A stretch of 64,000 bases of DNA from Welwitschia mirabilis (GCA_051453625.1 JBOZIK010000001.1:96269083-96333082); one strand, 5' to 3'; shown: positions 45,777 to 59,370, counted from the first letter of the stretch. Program-made: numbers and translations. Notes: generated by a model not told the origin, from the sequence alone.

Positions 45777-48700
45777 TAACATCAAAATGCCTTATTATTA
45801 TTCTTTAACTTTATTAACTTTTAGAATTTTCTCTATAGTTTTTACAATTTTGAAAGAAATTCTTCTAAAACTATCCTTCTTTTATTTCATTTTATTCATT
45901 TATTTTGAAGCTACTTTGTTTGCTATTGCAAAATGGTTGTACTTACTATGTGTAATAATATTTTAGCTATCTTTTTTATTTTAATAATCTTAAATCTATA
46001 GGAATAATACAAAATTATTTGGATTTATTTATTTATTAACTTCCAAAAATTATGTTGTTCTTTACTAATACATCCTTGTCAAGATCCTAAATTCAGGAAT
46101 GCATAAGCTATTATAGCACTTTATCATCTCATTCCTTAATAAAGTGGTTTGTTGCTTTTGTAAATATATCGGATTTTTGTGAACATTCTTAAAATTATAT
46201 TAGTAACAACATTTTCAAAATAGTCACATGTATAATAGTTATGCTTCATTTGTTCTCATAAAATTTTCATACTTTTTTCAAATTTTTTCATAAATTTGAC
46301 CTATTTCAACTAAGAATAAATTATGGTTTATTCTTAAAAGTGGTCAAAAATTTTACTCATCTTTTATGCTCCTTTAATATTATTTCTATTCCATGCTCCA
46401 TTAGATTCCTATCCTTTGTTTTGGCTATTACTCCTTGTTATTTCAAAGAAGTAGGTCGTTATTGTTGTAATGACTACCTTAGGACATTAATTATACTAGA
46501 TGTTTTACCTTTCCTCAATTTTATTTTTATTCTTTTTTTCATTTTTTAATGCAATATTGTATATTTGTCTAAGATGAATTTTTGTAAACTCTTTAATGAA
46601 GCAACAATTTTCTTTATAATTCTTCTTAAAAGATTGACACATAGAGCATGATTCCTTTGTATAAGAAAAACAAGAAGCTTGGTTCATTGGTGTAATGCTT
46701 CATGTCTCACTTTTGGTGTAGTTATCTTCAATAAAATTATAATATACTATAACGTATAAGAAAGCATTCTTGCTATAACTTCTCTAGTCTTTTAAATTCT
46801 ACAAATGTGAAAGAAGATCCTTATATTTGAATGAAACAAGTGAAACAAACTTTCAGTTCATTTTTACGTGATGAAGTAAGTACAATTTCTACCATGAATA
46901 TGAGGTTCTTTTTGCTTAAGGCATGATTCATGCTAAAAAGAGCTTGATAATCCTTCATGAGATGGTAAAATATGTATTAAATTTACTTTGAATTTTGATT
47001 GAAGAAATATCCATTTATTAAAGACCTTAGAAAACATGTATCTTACATATTTCTTCTTATAAGGAAATTTCATTTTTATTTTGTCTAAATTTACATTACT
47101 AGGTATTTTATTCAAGCTACTGAGAGTAAGATAAAATAATTCTAAAGTTATTTAGTAATTTTTAAAAATAAATTCTTTTTGTAAACTAATGAACTCATTT
47201 GCATAGGTACTTAACCAAAAAAAAAAAATCATCTTTGCTCATGTGGTATTGACATCTAGGAAAATAATCTAATCCAATGTTTTTGGAATTCTTAATATTA
47301 TTTAGTAATATTAGTATATGATGCACACTCAGCACATCATGCTTAATAGAGATAAAATTAGGAAGGGGATAGTTTTCTATCAATACTTTTTCTATATTAT
47401 ATCAAACTTCAATAAGTTTAAATCATTTAAATTTGTACTCTTCTAAATTATTTGTACTAGTTAAGATTTACCAAGTGTCAATAACATAATGACACATAAA
47501 ATGGTAGAAGAGGAAGAATAGAAAGAACAAGAAAAAGCATAATTCCATTAATATGAGGAAAAGTTATAAAGAGTAGCAGTAATTTATGTTCTAGAGGATG
47601 TAGGAAAATGTAGAAGAATAACACTTCAAACTTGAAGAGTTTACCTTCATAGTGGTAAAAAGGTAAAATAAGTGTTAATTTTAACTATTTTATTGGGTTT
47701 TTATAGGTTTCACCATAAAATTTTATAATAATTTTATAAATTTTATTAATTTGCCTTTATTTAATGTGATAAGATATTTATTACCAAATATGGTAAAGTT
47801 CATTACATTGATTTTTGCAAGATGCACATCTTAAGTATCCATCTATATTATTTCTTAAAGAAAGAATAATTAAGATTATGTTAATACTATTTTCATTAAT
47901 AGTATTTTGCAAAGCAAGAAAGAGGAAAACAAGTCTTTGTGTCTTGTTGTGAATAAAAACAAGAACTATTATTTCATTTTATCTTCTAAACATGATACAT
48001 CAATGGTTGATGAATTTTTTCTTCATTGAATAAGAACAACATTATGGTAATTATGCTATTGACTTTTCTTTCAACCAATGTATGGAACATATCTAATATG
48101 CTAGCTTAGTAATTTTTATTAATGACTTTGTAGATCTTGTTAATATCATTTTAAGTGATGCATCATTTCATAATATAGGATTACAGTGCTTCAAATACAT
48201 GAGGGAATTCATTCTTATTTTTTGATACTTTATGATACTTTATCTTTTTATATCTAAATAGCTCCTTCTTAATCATAGTAACCTTCATCTCAAAGCTCCT
48301 AGATTTTTCCTTTAGTTTCATCAATTAAGATTACAAGGAACTAATCTTTAATTGGGTCATCTTTTTACTTGTGACAAAACATGAATCCTGAAACACTATA
48401 AGAATTTTCTTCCTTTAGTATTACCTACTTCAACTTCTAAAAATTTGAGGCCTTTACACTAGATAAATGTATCTCACTTCCTTGCTTCTTTTATTTTATT
48501 AATTAAGATGAATCATTATGATTTAAATCTAAATCATAACTTCTATGATAACTACATTTAATTACCATCATTAGCTAATGAAATAAAAAAAATTATTTTA
48601 CTTCATTAATAGTTGCAACTTCCTATTACAATAATTGAAGTTTCATTAATGAACTTTTTTTTATATTACTTACATATTAATATAAAGTCATAAATTATGA

Positions 48701-49239
48701 TACAACGATAAAATTTGAAGAACGAATGTTCCACTATCTTGTTATAATTAATTGCATAAGCTTTAACTATTTCATGAATATAAATAATAAGAAGTAAAGG
48801 AAGCACATTTTTACTATCTTAAAAATTTTATTTAAAGTAATTGAATAATCAATTATTAAAAATGAAACATTATTATGAAAATTATTTTAGGTAGGTAATT
48901 TATGGATGAATCACTACCTAAGTATTAAATTTAAGCTTGTCTAACTTTAGATATTTCATCACACTTCATCTAACTTTAGATATGTTTCTTCCCCTTATAA
49001 TTTTACATTTGGAATACATGATCTTCATCTTTTATAATAGTCTACTAGGTAAGAACGATTGTGTCTTTTAAATATAAAACAAAACATGTTGTTCATGTTT
49101 TATTAATCAAGCTCAAAGTCATTGAATCAATTATGTTAATTGCTAATAAATTTTTTCCCCATTTATTTGAACTTCTCACTTAGAAATTTTATGTTCTAAA
49201 CTATTCTCTTTTTTATAGTTATGAAAAATTTTAACTATA
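45777..49239. other. Unassigned AT-rich DNA
   Basis: 3.5 kb lying where RNase H and integrase of the minus-strand Athila-like element would be expected. I could not recognise either domain. Small open stretches of 60-70 codons (for example 46,505-46,687 and 47,195-47,383, minus) have no clear match. The element may be truncated at about 49,240. Confidence 0.45.
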
Positions 49240-50643
49240 TTAATTTCTTTTTTTCACATCTTTTTAAGAACTATTTAAGCATCTTCATTTTAGATCTTAA
49301 AATTGTTCCCTCTTTCATGCTCATAAAACTTATTGAATGGATCAAATTTAATTTCTTTTCTTTACATCTTCATAGGAATTTTTATAATCTTTTTGATGCT
49401 AAATCAAAATCATTTTCACAAGTAGAAAAATCATTATATCTTAAAAGATTTGATGTACAAGCCTTTGAAATGTAGCAAAAATTTACATTAATCAAGAGGT
49501 AAGACTCTATGTGCAAATGTTCCCTAATGATATGTGAAAGTTTTCTCTTCTTGATTTTCTAGTACTATAGAAAGTTGATTATAACCACTATTGATATCAA
49601 GGAAATTATAAAATTCATGCCCTACTATTCTCTTCAAAACCTAATCTATAAAAGAAAGAAAAAAGTGGTCTTCGTATGTTATTTCATTTAACATTACAAA
49701 ATTAATACACATACTTCACTTTTGTCATTTATTAGGAACTACTATATATGAACTTATCTATTTTAAATTAGATATAAAATAAATAAAATCAATCTTTAGT
49801 AATTTTACAAGTTCTTATTTAAGTACCTATTTCATTTTAGGATTAGTTCTCCTCTCAATTTATCTTATAGGTTTAATGAATACATCAAAACATATTTTAT
49901 GTTGATAAACCTATACTAAAATTTCTTCTATATCCAAATATATCCATGAAAAATATTTAACACATATTCTCAACATGCTTTTCAAAAGTTTCTTTTAAGA
50001 GTTAAATTACTACTTATAATGAAGGGCCTATTATTATTTACTATAAAATATTCTAATTCAAGTTGTAAATGAATTTTTCCTATGTCTATTCCATTTATTT
50101 CTTCTTTTATTTTGATGGTTTTTGAATATTTTTAACTATGAATTTTTAAATAGTTTTGAATTTCTATTTTTATTCTTGATTATTCATACATATTTTGATC
50201 TATTATTTATATTTTTGAAAATATTAATATGTTTGGTTAAGTTTTCCATGTTGATTTGCAAAATTTTCTTTTTTAATGAATAAGTCTACATTAGTTATTT
50301 CCATCCAAGGACCCCCTTAAAATTATAAAATTTTGAGTAGACTACTAGTTTTATAAACTACTAAATGTACTAAATAGGTAAACCCTTAAACATTTATTCA
50401 TACATCCTTTAAAATCCCTTTACTATAGATGGATGATTTATGTGGTAAAATTAAGCTAACATTATATGATTCTTTTTTATAATCATTTAAGCTTTTATAG
50501 GATTCACAAGATATCACATTTATGCTTGCTTCTAAATAAATCAATGCTAATATTTTATTTAACACTAATTTTATTTCAATTAGAGGGCTTTCAACATCTC
50601 TATATTTAATTCCATTTGGTTCTTGAATTATAGATGTAAACAC
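49240..50643 (-). pseudogene. Athila-like gypsy pol remnant: protease and reverse transcriptase, copy B
   Basis: Minus strand. Protease at 50,643-50,398: LALIYLEASINVISCESYK, where DLGAS is YLEAS. RT at about 49,900-49,240: VIVVPNK and MCINFVMLNE (RxCxDYRxLN), EDHFFLSFID (matching KDHFPLPFIDQ), FLDINSGYNQLSIVLENQEE (FLDGYSGYNQI), TFTYH*GTFAHRVLPLD (TFTCPFGTFAYRRMPFGL), then FMSMKEGTILRSKM (HFMVxEGIVLGHK). This is the signature of the plant Athila/Tat branch. The YxDD region is too decayed to read. Frames shift repeatedly. Copy A has only the protease end in the window. Confidence 0.87.
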
Positions 50644-51511
50644 CCATGATAAATCTTCTTCCTAGGATGTTGAACTTTAATTTTCTTGGTTTTGGATCTC
50701 TTTCTAAGCCTATTGCATAGGTCATTTATTACTTTCAAGCAATATAATACCTATTTGAGTAAGTCTATTAATATCATAGCTATGGATGACTCTTGAAATT
50801 TTTCTATAAATTTTACAATTAATTTAGTTAATTTCTTATTCCTATTATTATTGGATTTATCATTAGTTATAATTAGATAAGATTATCTTAGAACATTATA
50901 ATTTTTTATTTCTTTCAATATGGGATCATAATTATTTTAGTATTTTTTACTTTATTGCAAGTCTTTCTATTTCTTTTTATTGGATGCTAATCTTTAGTGA
51001 TGGGATTTCTAAACTAGATATCTATGACATGAACATCCTCTCCTACTATTTTTGGATTTGGTTCTGCTTAAGCTATTAGAATTTTTTCTTTCTTTTAATT
51101 TTTTTCCTTCTTATGATTTACTATGTTCTCCCTATTCATCTCTTCAATTTTTAAAGAATTCATTTTTCATGTTACAGAGTTTTACTTATGGATTGTTGTA
51201 AAATACTTTGTTATGGTTTTTTCCAACTTCTAGTTTGATTTTGGTAAGTTAATTTTTATTTGATTTTTGTCTATACATTCTTATTTGTCATAGCAATATC
51301 AACTGTATCTATATATAATCATTCTGGAAGACATTTATTCCAAGAATAGGTTAGTCCCTCATAATCATTTTCACCATATTGCATACAACTAACACTTGTT
51401 TCATGAGTGACAAAGAGCGTTTCTAATTTTGTATGATTAAATTTACACTTTTAGTTGCTTTTTCTTTTTTCTTAAATTTCTTGGTTACTTTTTCATTTTT
51501 ATATGATTAAG
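50644..51511 (-). pseudogene. Athila-like gag C-terminal half with zinc knuckle, copy B
   Basis: Runs from the copia edge to the protease. The zinc knuckle at 51,346-51,387 reads CMQYGENDYEGLTY: only the first Cys of CxxCGxxxHxxxxC survives, and the others are Tyr. It is followed by LTYSWNKC, then by a stretch matching the conserved xxLKxLExQIGQL segment before the protease. The N-terminal half is at 60,640-61,200; the gap between them is filled by copia and segment X. Confidence 0.72.
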
Positions 51512-51900
51512 TTATTGAACAAGACATGAAACAATAAAACATAACATGACTAATACATTTCATCTTCATAAACTAAATGTGTTTTATTATGATAAAAATG
51601 AATCCAATTATTAATTTATAAGACTATGTTAATAAATTATTTAATTACTCATAATCAAGCAACATGACTCTTTGTAGCTCTTTCATGAATAGTTACATAT
51701 TTTTATGTAATATATATAAACTATATTATGCCATATTAAATGTGCATAATCTAGTTGTAATTCCTTATTTCATTCCATTTATAGAGTTTGTTCACAATAA
51801 AAGTGTTTCATTTGTTTTTATTCCCTATGCACTTCTATTTTAATTTTCATTTCATGAATATTATTTATAATCTATTTTGTGTTCACACAAAAACTTGACA
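51512..51900 (+). repeat. 5' LTR of copia copy B
   Basis: About 390 bp, ending ACTTGACA directly before the primer site; aligns with 1042-1470 and 55,774-56,143. Confidence 0.75.
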
Positions 51901-51912
51901 TGATCTTAGAGC
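51901..51912 (+). other. Primer-binding site, copia copy B
   Basis: TGATCTTAGAGC, 9 of 12 matching the Met-tRNA site TGGTATCAGAGC. Confidence 0.75.
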
Positions 51913-52096
51913 ACAAACATGAACACAACATGGAGATGGGTTATAAACTTGATAGTAGTAAAGAATATAAAACATTTAACAAAGATATTATTTTGCAACT
52001 TGTAAATGCACTTAATATTAAGATGTTACCATAAATTTACAAGATAAATGAGACATGTTTCACCTCTATAACAATAAATGCATCAAGGTAATAATT

Positions 52097-52510
52097 TAAG
52101 CTACAACATTTGAAATATGAAATTGAAATATTCTCTATTGGAGAAAAACTTAAAGGTTATTCAGATCAAAGTATATTTGTAAAAAATGATGACAAAGAAT
52201 GACTAAATACATTCAGCCTAGTACTAAATGTCAGAAATGACGTTTATCCTTTGGTTCATGGCATAAAAGGTCTTGAAGAGCTTTGAACCTTTTTGGAGAA
52301 CCACTTTAAATTGAAAATAAATCACACTAGTAGTCATTGATTCCTAAACTCTTCACTCTCAAAATTAGATATCATAAAGATGTCACACATGTAAAGAAGA
52401 ACATCAACATAAAAGCACAAATTAAAGAAGAAGGTGCTTTAGAGATGAAGAAATGATAAAGATTTCCTTCCTTTAGACTTTATCTTTAAATAATAAATCA
52501 TGTTTATTAA
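52097..52510 (+). pseudogene. copia gag remnant, copy B
   Basis: Best-preserved gag stretch of the two copies. One frame reads LNTFSLVLNVRNDVYPLVHG then GLEEL*TFLENHFKLK (52,200-52,320), matching the copia gag pattern (..I..SL.......V....TA.E.W..L...F). Stops and a frameshift remain. Confidence 0.7.
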
Positions 52511-52824
52511 ATACTTAATAATGAAAGTTCATTAAGATAAAATAGAAATGAGAAAGAAAAAAGAAAAAAAAGCATAGAAATTACTACACTTGAGGAAAAT
52601 ATGAGAGCAAGAAATTAGTGATTAAATTTTTAGAAATCTAATATAAGATGATTTATAATTTACAAAATCACTATGATAAAAATCTAAATCATCCATTAAA
52701 AAAAAAGAACAAGTAGAACAAAAGAACAAGAATAACAAGAACTAAAAGTACAAAAACTCTAGAATTATGTTCATAAATAATGAAGTGATTCATTTAGAAG
52801 AATTCTCCATAATTTTCATAAGTG

Positions 52825-55765
52825 TGTAAAACATGGTTTTTAGACTAAAAAGCATCAAGTCATATTACTAGTAATAAGAAATACTTTACAACTATTGTTC
52901 TAATCCAAATAATATCATGAAACATGTGAAAATTAATAATGAAATGAAACTAAAACTAGCTTAGTCAAAAACCATGAAGTTATCATTCCTTATCTTAATG
53001 ACTAATACTTTTTATTTTGAACATAAATATGGATTTAACATCAGGTTTATTCCTAGTTCAAGAGGGTTATGAAATTATTATGTTGCATTAAAGTAGTTAA
53101 GGAGGAAAAATATTCCTTTTAAAATAAAAATAATCAATCACAAAGCTCTTTCAACTATTAAAATAGACAAATGAATGCTCTATCATCAAAGGTCAATGCA
53201 TATGTAGTTTTAAGTTATTGATAAACTACATTTAGTAAGTCACAAAATTCAAAAACATAAGACTTAAGGGCTAGTTTGTGAAGCTTATTAGATGGTGGAA
53301 AAAATACATTACAAGCCATTCCTAAATAATAGAAGGAAAAGAGTGAATACAAAACTAAAAACTCATCAATAATGATGCTTCATTAATGTTTTGTATATTT
53401 TTTATAAACAAATTTTCAAATCCTTTATTCTTTTAAATTTTTTGGCTTATACTTAATAAATCTATGAATCAAGACCTTTAGAACACATGGAGGAGGACAT
53501 AACATATTAATTGAGTTTAATGATGAACTTTACAATGTTGAAATTTAACATGAAGTTACTCCACATTATGCATATTTTTTTAATGAAGTGATAAAAGAAA
53601 AAATGGAAAAACTATAGAAACAACTAGGATTGTGTTGTATAATATGTGTCTTTCATCATTTCTAAGGAAAGAAGCTATTAAAATAGCTATTTATCTTAAA
53701 AACACACTTCTAACTAAATTTCTAAATGAAGATCGATAATGCAAAGATTGTCTAATGAGGTAGTGTTTTATAATTACCTGAGGACTTTTGGAAGAAAATT
53801 ATTCATGTACACTCTGCAATAATAAGACAAACCATAGAACCAACCTATAACTTATTTCATGCTTGTTTATTTATACAAAATCAAGGCCTATCAAGTATGA
53901 AACTCAAATTCTATAAGAATCATTGTTATTTAAGGCATTATTTTTGTTGAAACATATAATAGTAATAATTCTATTTTATCCACATCATTTAATGACCTGA
54001 TAAAAAGTAAGGAAGAGACAACACATCCTTCATAAAAATAATAAAACTATAAATCATAATTCATATGGATCAAATTTAGAATCCTCAATATCATATCCTC
54101 AAATAATGAAAATAAATAATTACATTACTCATTTCTATTATAAATAATAATGGCAAATAGAAGCACATTTTGAGTCATAAAACATGAATCCATGTTGGGT
54201 AATACAACTTTATGATTCATTACATGAAGAAAAAAGAAGTTTAATGGAACAAAATCCAAATTGAGCTAAATACAGTGGAAGAGATTTTATTTCTAATATT
54301 AATGAAAAAGGTGACAAAGAGCTAGCTAATGTAAAGAAAGCCCTTAAAAATTCAAATTAAAAGAAGATAATATAATAAAAGTATAAAATAATCATGAAGA
54401 ATCAAAGGTGAAAAATCATCAAAGTAAGGAAAAGCCACTTAATACAAAATTAATGCTTCATATGAAATATAATCAAGATGGTACAATCAACAAGTATAAG
54501 ATAGGTTTGTTGTTAAGAATTTTGCATAAAGTAAAGGAATTAATTACAATAAAACATTTACACCTATAAAAAAGATTCATATCATACAAGTTATTCTCTT
54601 TTTAGTACTTTAGTATAACTATATTTTATTCTAGCTTGATATCAAATCTGCATTCTAAATTGATACCCAAAAAAGGAAATTTATATAACTCAACCTGAAT
54701 GTTTTGAAATAAAAGGTTATTAAATAAAAATTTACAAATTAAAGAAATCTCTATATGGCCTAAAACAATCTCCTTCAATATGGATTTAGAAGATTGATGG
54801 ATTTCTCAGATTCCTAAGTTTAAGAAGTATCTTATAAGTACTAATATCTATGTAAAATCACATGATGAATAATAGAGTAATTATACTAACTGTGGAGTAA
54901 AGATTAAGTAAGTGAGGGTGACTTAGTTAAAAAGTTGAAATTTCATATTTAATTATTTTCTAGGATTTCAAATACTTAGAAATGATAAAATAATAAGATT
55001 GTTTTAAGAAAATATGTCAATGAAATACTTGAAAAAAAAAAGAGTTGAAGACTTGCTAATGGCACAATAATCCTATGGAGCTAGAACAAAGATATAACTT
55101 GATAAAATATTAGAAGTTAGTTGGAAAATTAATATATGTGATGAACATAAGACCAAATATCCAATTTCTTCATAATAAGCTTACTAGATTCATGAATTTT
55201 TCAAATGAAACACACATAAAGTTGGTAATTAAGTTATTAAAGTACTTAATTAGCATGACAAAACATAATATAACTTTAAAAAAGAAAATAAATTTTAGTT
55301 GAGTACAAAATTTATATTGAGATAGTGCCAAAGATGGTGGATTAACCATTGGTTATACCATTTAGTTTAATTCAATTATCATTCATGACTAACTTAGAAA
55401 CCAAAAACAACTACATTTTATTCTACTGAAGCAAAACATATTGTAGTAGAAATTTTATGCTGTGAATTGAAGTGGACTTATCAAATCCTAAGTGATCTTA
55501 AGTAGTGCATTCAAATTCCAATTTCAATCCATTATGATAATTAAAGTACAATCAAACTTATGAAGAATCCCATATTTTATGAAAGATTGCATCATGAAAA
55601 AGTTAAGATTTATAACATCAAAGAATTTTACTTAGAAAGATATTTTAAATCAAGCTACAACACATAGTGATAGATAAAGAATGGACTCATAAAATCAATT
55701 AGAGGATACAAATTTTAGTACTTTGTTAAATATTTACAAATAAAAGATAAAGACTTAGAAGTTTG
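52825..55765 (+). pseudogene. copia pol remnant, copy B
   Basis: Protease FLD*KASSHITSNKKYF near 52,837 (DSG lost to D-stop-K, the same lesion as copy A, so it predates the duplication). The integrase region continues without a gap at 53,520-53,700. RT pieces near 54,560-54,800 include the ylxLK(Q) segment. The YVDD box present in copy A at 5291-5302 is removed by a short deletion at about 54,888, so this copy lost its catalytic core. RNase H near 55,410-55,590: FYSTEAKHIVVEI and HYDN-like KLMKNPIFYERL. Non-functional. Confidence 0.82.
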
Positions 55766-55773
55766 AGAAAGAC

Positions 55774-56143
55774 TATTGGATAAAACATAAAGAAATGAAA
55801 ACATAACATGAATAATGTGTTTCATCTTCATCAACCAAATGTGTTTCATTATGATGAAACAATCTCCTAGTCTTTATTTATAAAAATATGTTAAATAGTT
55901 ATTTAAATACTCATAGTTAAACAATGTAAATATTTGTACTTATTTGTAAATAGTCACCTCTTTTTATTTAATATATAAAGTATACTTTGCCATTATAGGT
56001 GTGCACAATTTATCTGTAATTTCTTAGTTCATTCTATTTATAAATTTTATTGAAAATGAAAGTGTTTGCTTTATTTTCAATGTATGCATTTCTTTTTTCT
56101 TTTGTTAATTTCTCTAAGATTTCTTATGTACATCCTAAATTTA
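55774..56143 (+). repeat. 3' LTR of copia copy B
   Basis: Follows the purine tract GAGAAAGA and starts TATTGGATAAAAC, close to the TGTTGGA start common in copia LTRs. It aligns with the 5' LTR at 51,512-51,900. Confidence 0.72.
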
Positions 56144-57612
56144 TTAGGACTATAACTACATTATCATTAGGCTCTTAATTGTGATTGTTGTGAAATTTTA
56201 ATGAAGATAACTATATCTTGGTATGTTTTTGTGAAATGATGATATAAATAGTTTTAAACCTAAAATGATTTTTAAACATGCTAATAGAGACAACTATAAA
56301 GTTTTCATTAGTGTTAGGATATGATTACTATGTTAAAGTAATTCCTTAGTTGTGTGAGTTAAAAAGTTGACTTTTCCTTATGCCTATAGCATTATTTCAT
56401 TGGTATAGATTATGATTTACTAAACTAAATGCATGACATATTAAGGTATGTATTATACTTAGCTCTGATAGAGAACATGTGCTAGCATATGATACTATAT
56501 AACATGGATAAAGTTACTCTACTTGAGTAGAAAAGTATGCTAAAGTAATAATGCATAGAAACAAGTCTAAATAATAGATTCTTGGATGAAAAATGAAGTT
56601 TTTCATGCAAATATGTCATTAGTGATTAGGTAATTTTTATCATCACCCTAGAAAACTTAAATGATACTCTTCATATGCATGATCAATGTTAGTACATGTT
56701 TACATATTTTATTACCCTACTTATTATGGTTTAATTGGCATTATTAGATGACTTGTGATTAATGGAGATTAATGGGCAAATAAATTAGCTAGAACTCATT
56801 ACACCAATTCCATTATATGAGCAACTAAAACCTGATATACTCAAAATCCAAGTAAGCATCACAATTTTGATGCATGTATCATCTTAAGGCTAGAACCATA
56901 AGATAGAGGATGATTAAAAACCTAGAAAAGAAGATTTCTAACTTAGTAAAAGGCCCTAACTAGAGATGCACTCATTTAGTAATATTCTTATAGCTTAGCA
57001 TTTTTGTTTAGTAGTAGCTAGTAGAATTAAAGTTATGTGTATCTATTCTCCTATATGTTAAAACATGACATTTATAAAACCTAAAACTTATGAAGAAAAT
57101 CTATGCCAACCTTAGTAAATACATATAATTACGTAATTTAAAAATGTAAAGATAAATGCATTTACTATTATGATTACATTAAGGGCTAATATGCTTTTTA
57201 TCAAGTAAGTAAATCATAGCATTTGCATTTATGCACTTGAATAGATTATTTCACACATCATGCATGAAAGGCTACATGCAGAATTGGAATAAACCTCAAA
57301 TCAAAAATGGAGGTAAGGATATGAGATTTGAAGAAGAAACTTAAGGTAAAAAAATAGACCTTTAAGTCTACTACTACTTGTCTTACCTCTTTTATCAAGG
57401 AGAACTATGCCTTTCCAACACCCACATAGTAGGATTTGATGTACACTATAGTCTAGATATTCTAGTTCTTTTCTTTGGTTAGTTGAGCTGAAAGTTTTTG
57501 AAGAAGCAAAGACATTTTTATTAGATCTTTTGAAATGAACCACATGAAAAAATACATTATCAAAGTTCACAAGCATTAAATAAAAACTAGAAGACATAAG
57601 AGACCTCATCAA

Positions 57613-58219
57613 ATAATAGTTTAGATAAAGATTTCATATTTCTATTTGAGGCACAACAAACTCTTACATTAGGAAATCCAATGCTAGAATGGCTTCATTC
57701 TCAAAGTTTTCTTATGGAGCTTTCTATAAGTAGCAATATAACATTTGCAGCCACATCATCTAAATATCAACTAGATGAATTCAATGCATCTAAGGATTCC
57801 ACATAAGTGCACAATAAAGATTGTATTACACAAGTTTTGGATACTCATGTATAAATATGTAATAATTATGAAGCTAATATTAAGAGAGCTATTGCAAATT
57901 CTTTATAGCAAACTTTTGTCATTCTGCAAATGTGTAGAGAAAGGATCCATAGACATACCTACACTTAATATCTAGGGGAAGTTATCCCTACATAGACACT
58001 TTTAAAAATAGGAATTATTAGAGTAGTTGTTAATAAGGTGGAGAGACTCATCATAGAGTTTAAGTTTGCTCCAATAGATGCCTATCATAATGTAAAACAT
58101 ATAATCAAGAAAATTAATAGCTTAATAGTAGAGCTAGTGGAATACAATAAGGAAAAAGTGATACAAGTATTTAAGTTTATTAGTGTTGACAAGTACGAGA
58201 AGTTCCATATACACATGTA
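57613..58219 (+). pseudogene. Unidentified coding-like remnant, copy B
   Basis: Counterpart of 35,450-36,030. One frame reads SLDKDFIFLFEAQQTLTLGN, PMLEWLHSQSFLMELSISS, NITFAATSSKYQLDEFNAS and HNKDCITQVLDTHV. After a frameshift come TYLHLISRGSYPYIDTF and, at 58,038-58,220, an open stretch with ERLIIEFKFAPIDAYHNVKH. I recognise no domain. The run of readable residues through several hundred bases is longer than expected in this AT-rich DNA, so a former exon or element ORF is likely. Confidence 0.42.
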
Positions 58220-58430
58220 GTAGTATAAATAGGAATCACTTAGAGCTCATGATAACAAGCCATACCAAGCCATCATAAAGATATATACATGTTTCCAAGT
58301 GTTTAGTAACAATAGTTTATAATGTAATAAGGTTTCTTTCATTGTTAGCTTTAGTATGAATGTATTTTCATTTAAATCTAATTATGTGTATATATATCCA
58401 CACACACATTAAAATCTATTGTGATGTGAA

Positions 58431-58499
58431 ATGTGTGTGTATGTGTGCGTGTGTGCATGCATGCGCATTTGCACGCACACACACACACACACACACACA
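58431..58499. repeat. (TG)n / (CA)n inverted repeat
   Basis: A TG-rich arm (58,431-58,456) followed by a GCATGCATGCGC centre and a long (CA)n arm (58,473-58,499). The two arms are complementary, so the region can form a long hairpin; alternating purine-pyrimidine sequence also favours Z-DNA. Copy A has no such array. Confidence 0.9.
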
Positions 58500-59159
58500 T
58501 ATATAGTTAATAGCTAATATGTATATGTTTTCATTCATATTTATCAAGAGGTAGGAAATATATATCTTTACATTTATTCTATTTCTAATGACATGATGTA
58601 GATAGGGTAGTTATTATTTAAATAACGCAATTCACAAAAACATGGTACCACTACTAATAATGTTAAATATTAAGGGGAAACATATTTAACAAGGATATTA
58701 AAAAGACACTATTATTACTATTAGAAATATTATTATTATAATCTTGACCACTATTGTTATTATCATCATCATTATTATTAGGTATATATGTGGGAACTCA
58801 GATAGGAAAATAAATGTGTACATTATGTAATAGTATTAGATGAAAATATGTAAAATATCTTAGACTATAAAGATAGTAGGTTCTTTAATAGTATCAATTA
58901 GTAATTCATTCCGATTTTAAATAGTACATATTCTAGTATTATTAATAATACTTATTTGTTCCCTTCCTGCTCCTCCAATCCCCATAGTATCCTTATTTGT
59001 ATTTGAGATATGGTATATAAATAAGAAATTTTTGTAATTCTAGTGATCATATTCTTCATCTATGACTTATAGGATCATTGAATGTGATGAACTATAGTGT
59101 TCACAGGCTAATAACCAATAAATCTTGCCCATAATAGTGCAAGTTTTCAAAATCCTATA

Positions 59160-59370
59160 AATTATGTGCAAAAATAAAAGGGGTTGTGTGCCTAGGTAAA
59201 TGGACCTATGATCAAAGTAAATGGAACTATGTGCTTATGTGAAAGGACTATGTGCCTCATAAAAAAAGGGTTGTTTACCTAAGTAAAAGAGGCTATGTGC
59301 TTAGGTACAAGGGCTAGGTGCCTAGATAAAAAAAGGTTGTTTACCTAAGGAAAAGAGGTTGTGTGCCCCA
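59160..59370 (+). repeat. 21-23 bp minisatellite, about 10 units (copy B)
   Basis: Units resemble ctatgtgcctaggtaaaagg, alternating with ttgtttacctaagtaaaagag. The array in copy A (36,970-37,073) has about five units. Confidence 0.85.

Larger units (their letters stand above)
51512..56143 (+). mobile_element. Degenerate Ty1/copia LTR retrotransposon, copy B
   Basis: Paralogue of 1042-6655 with the same structure and insertion site: 5' LTR 51,512-51,900, primer site 51,901-51,912, gag, pol and 3' LTR about 55,774-56,143. It lacks the N gap and the 100-bp and 46-bp duplications of copy A. It has its own losses, including the RT catalytic box. TTAAG precedes the 5' LTR and TTAGG follows the 3' LTR, a possible target-site duplication. 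Confidence 0.85.

Noticed and set aside
46505-47383. Minus-strand open frames considered as gypsy integrase (Cys-rich CSMCQ stretch)
   Set aside because: They lie at roughly the expected distance from RT, but the HHCC spacing and the flanking CDRCQ..GN context are absent. Not claimed.
57301-57612. 103-codon open frame, minus strand, the longest N-free one in the window
   Set aside because: The duplicate at 35,100-35,440 is interrupted by stops, the composition is low-complexity Ser/Leu/Phe, and no family is recognised. Listed only within segment X.
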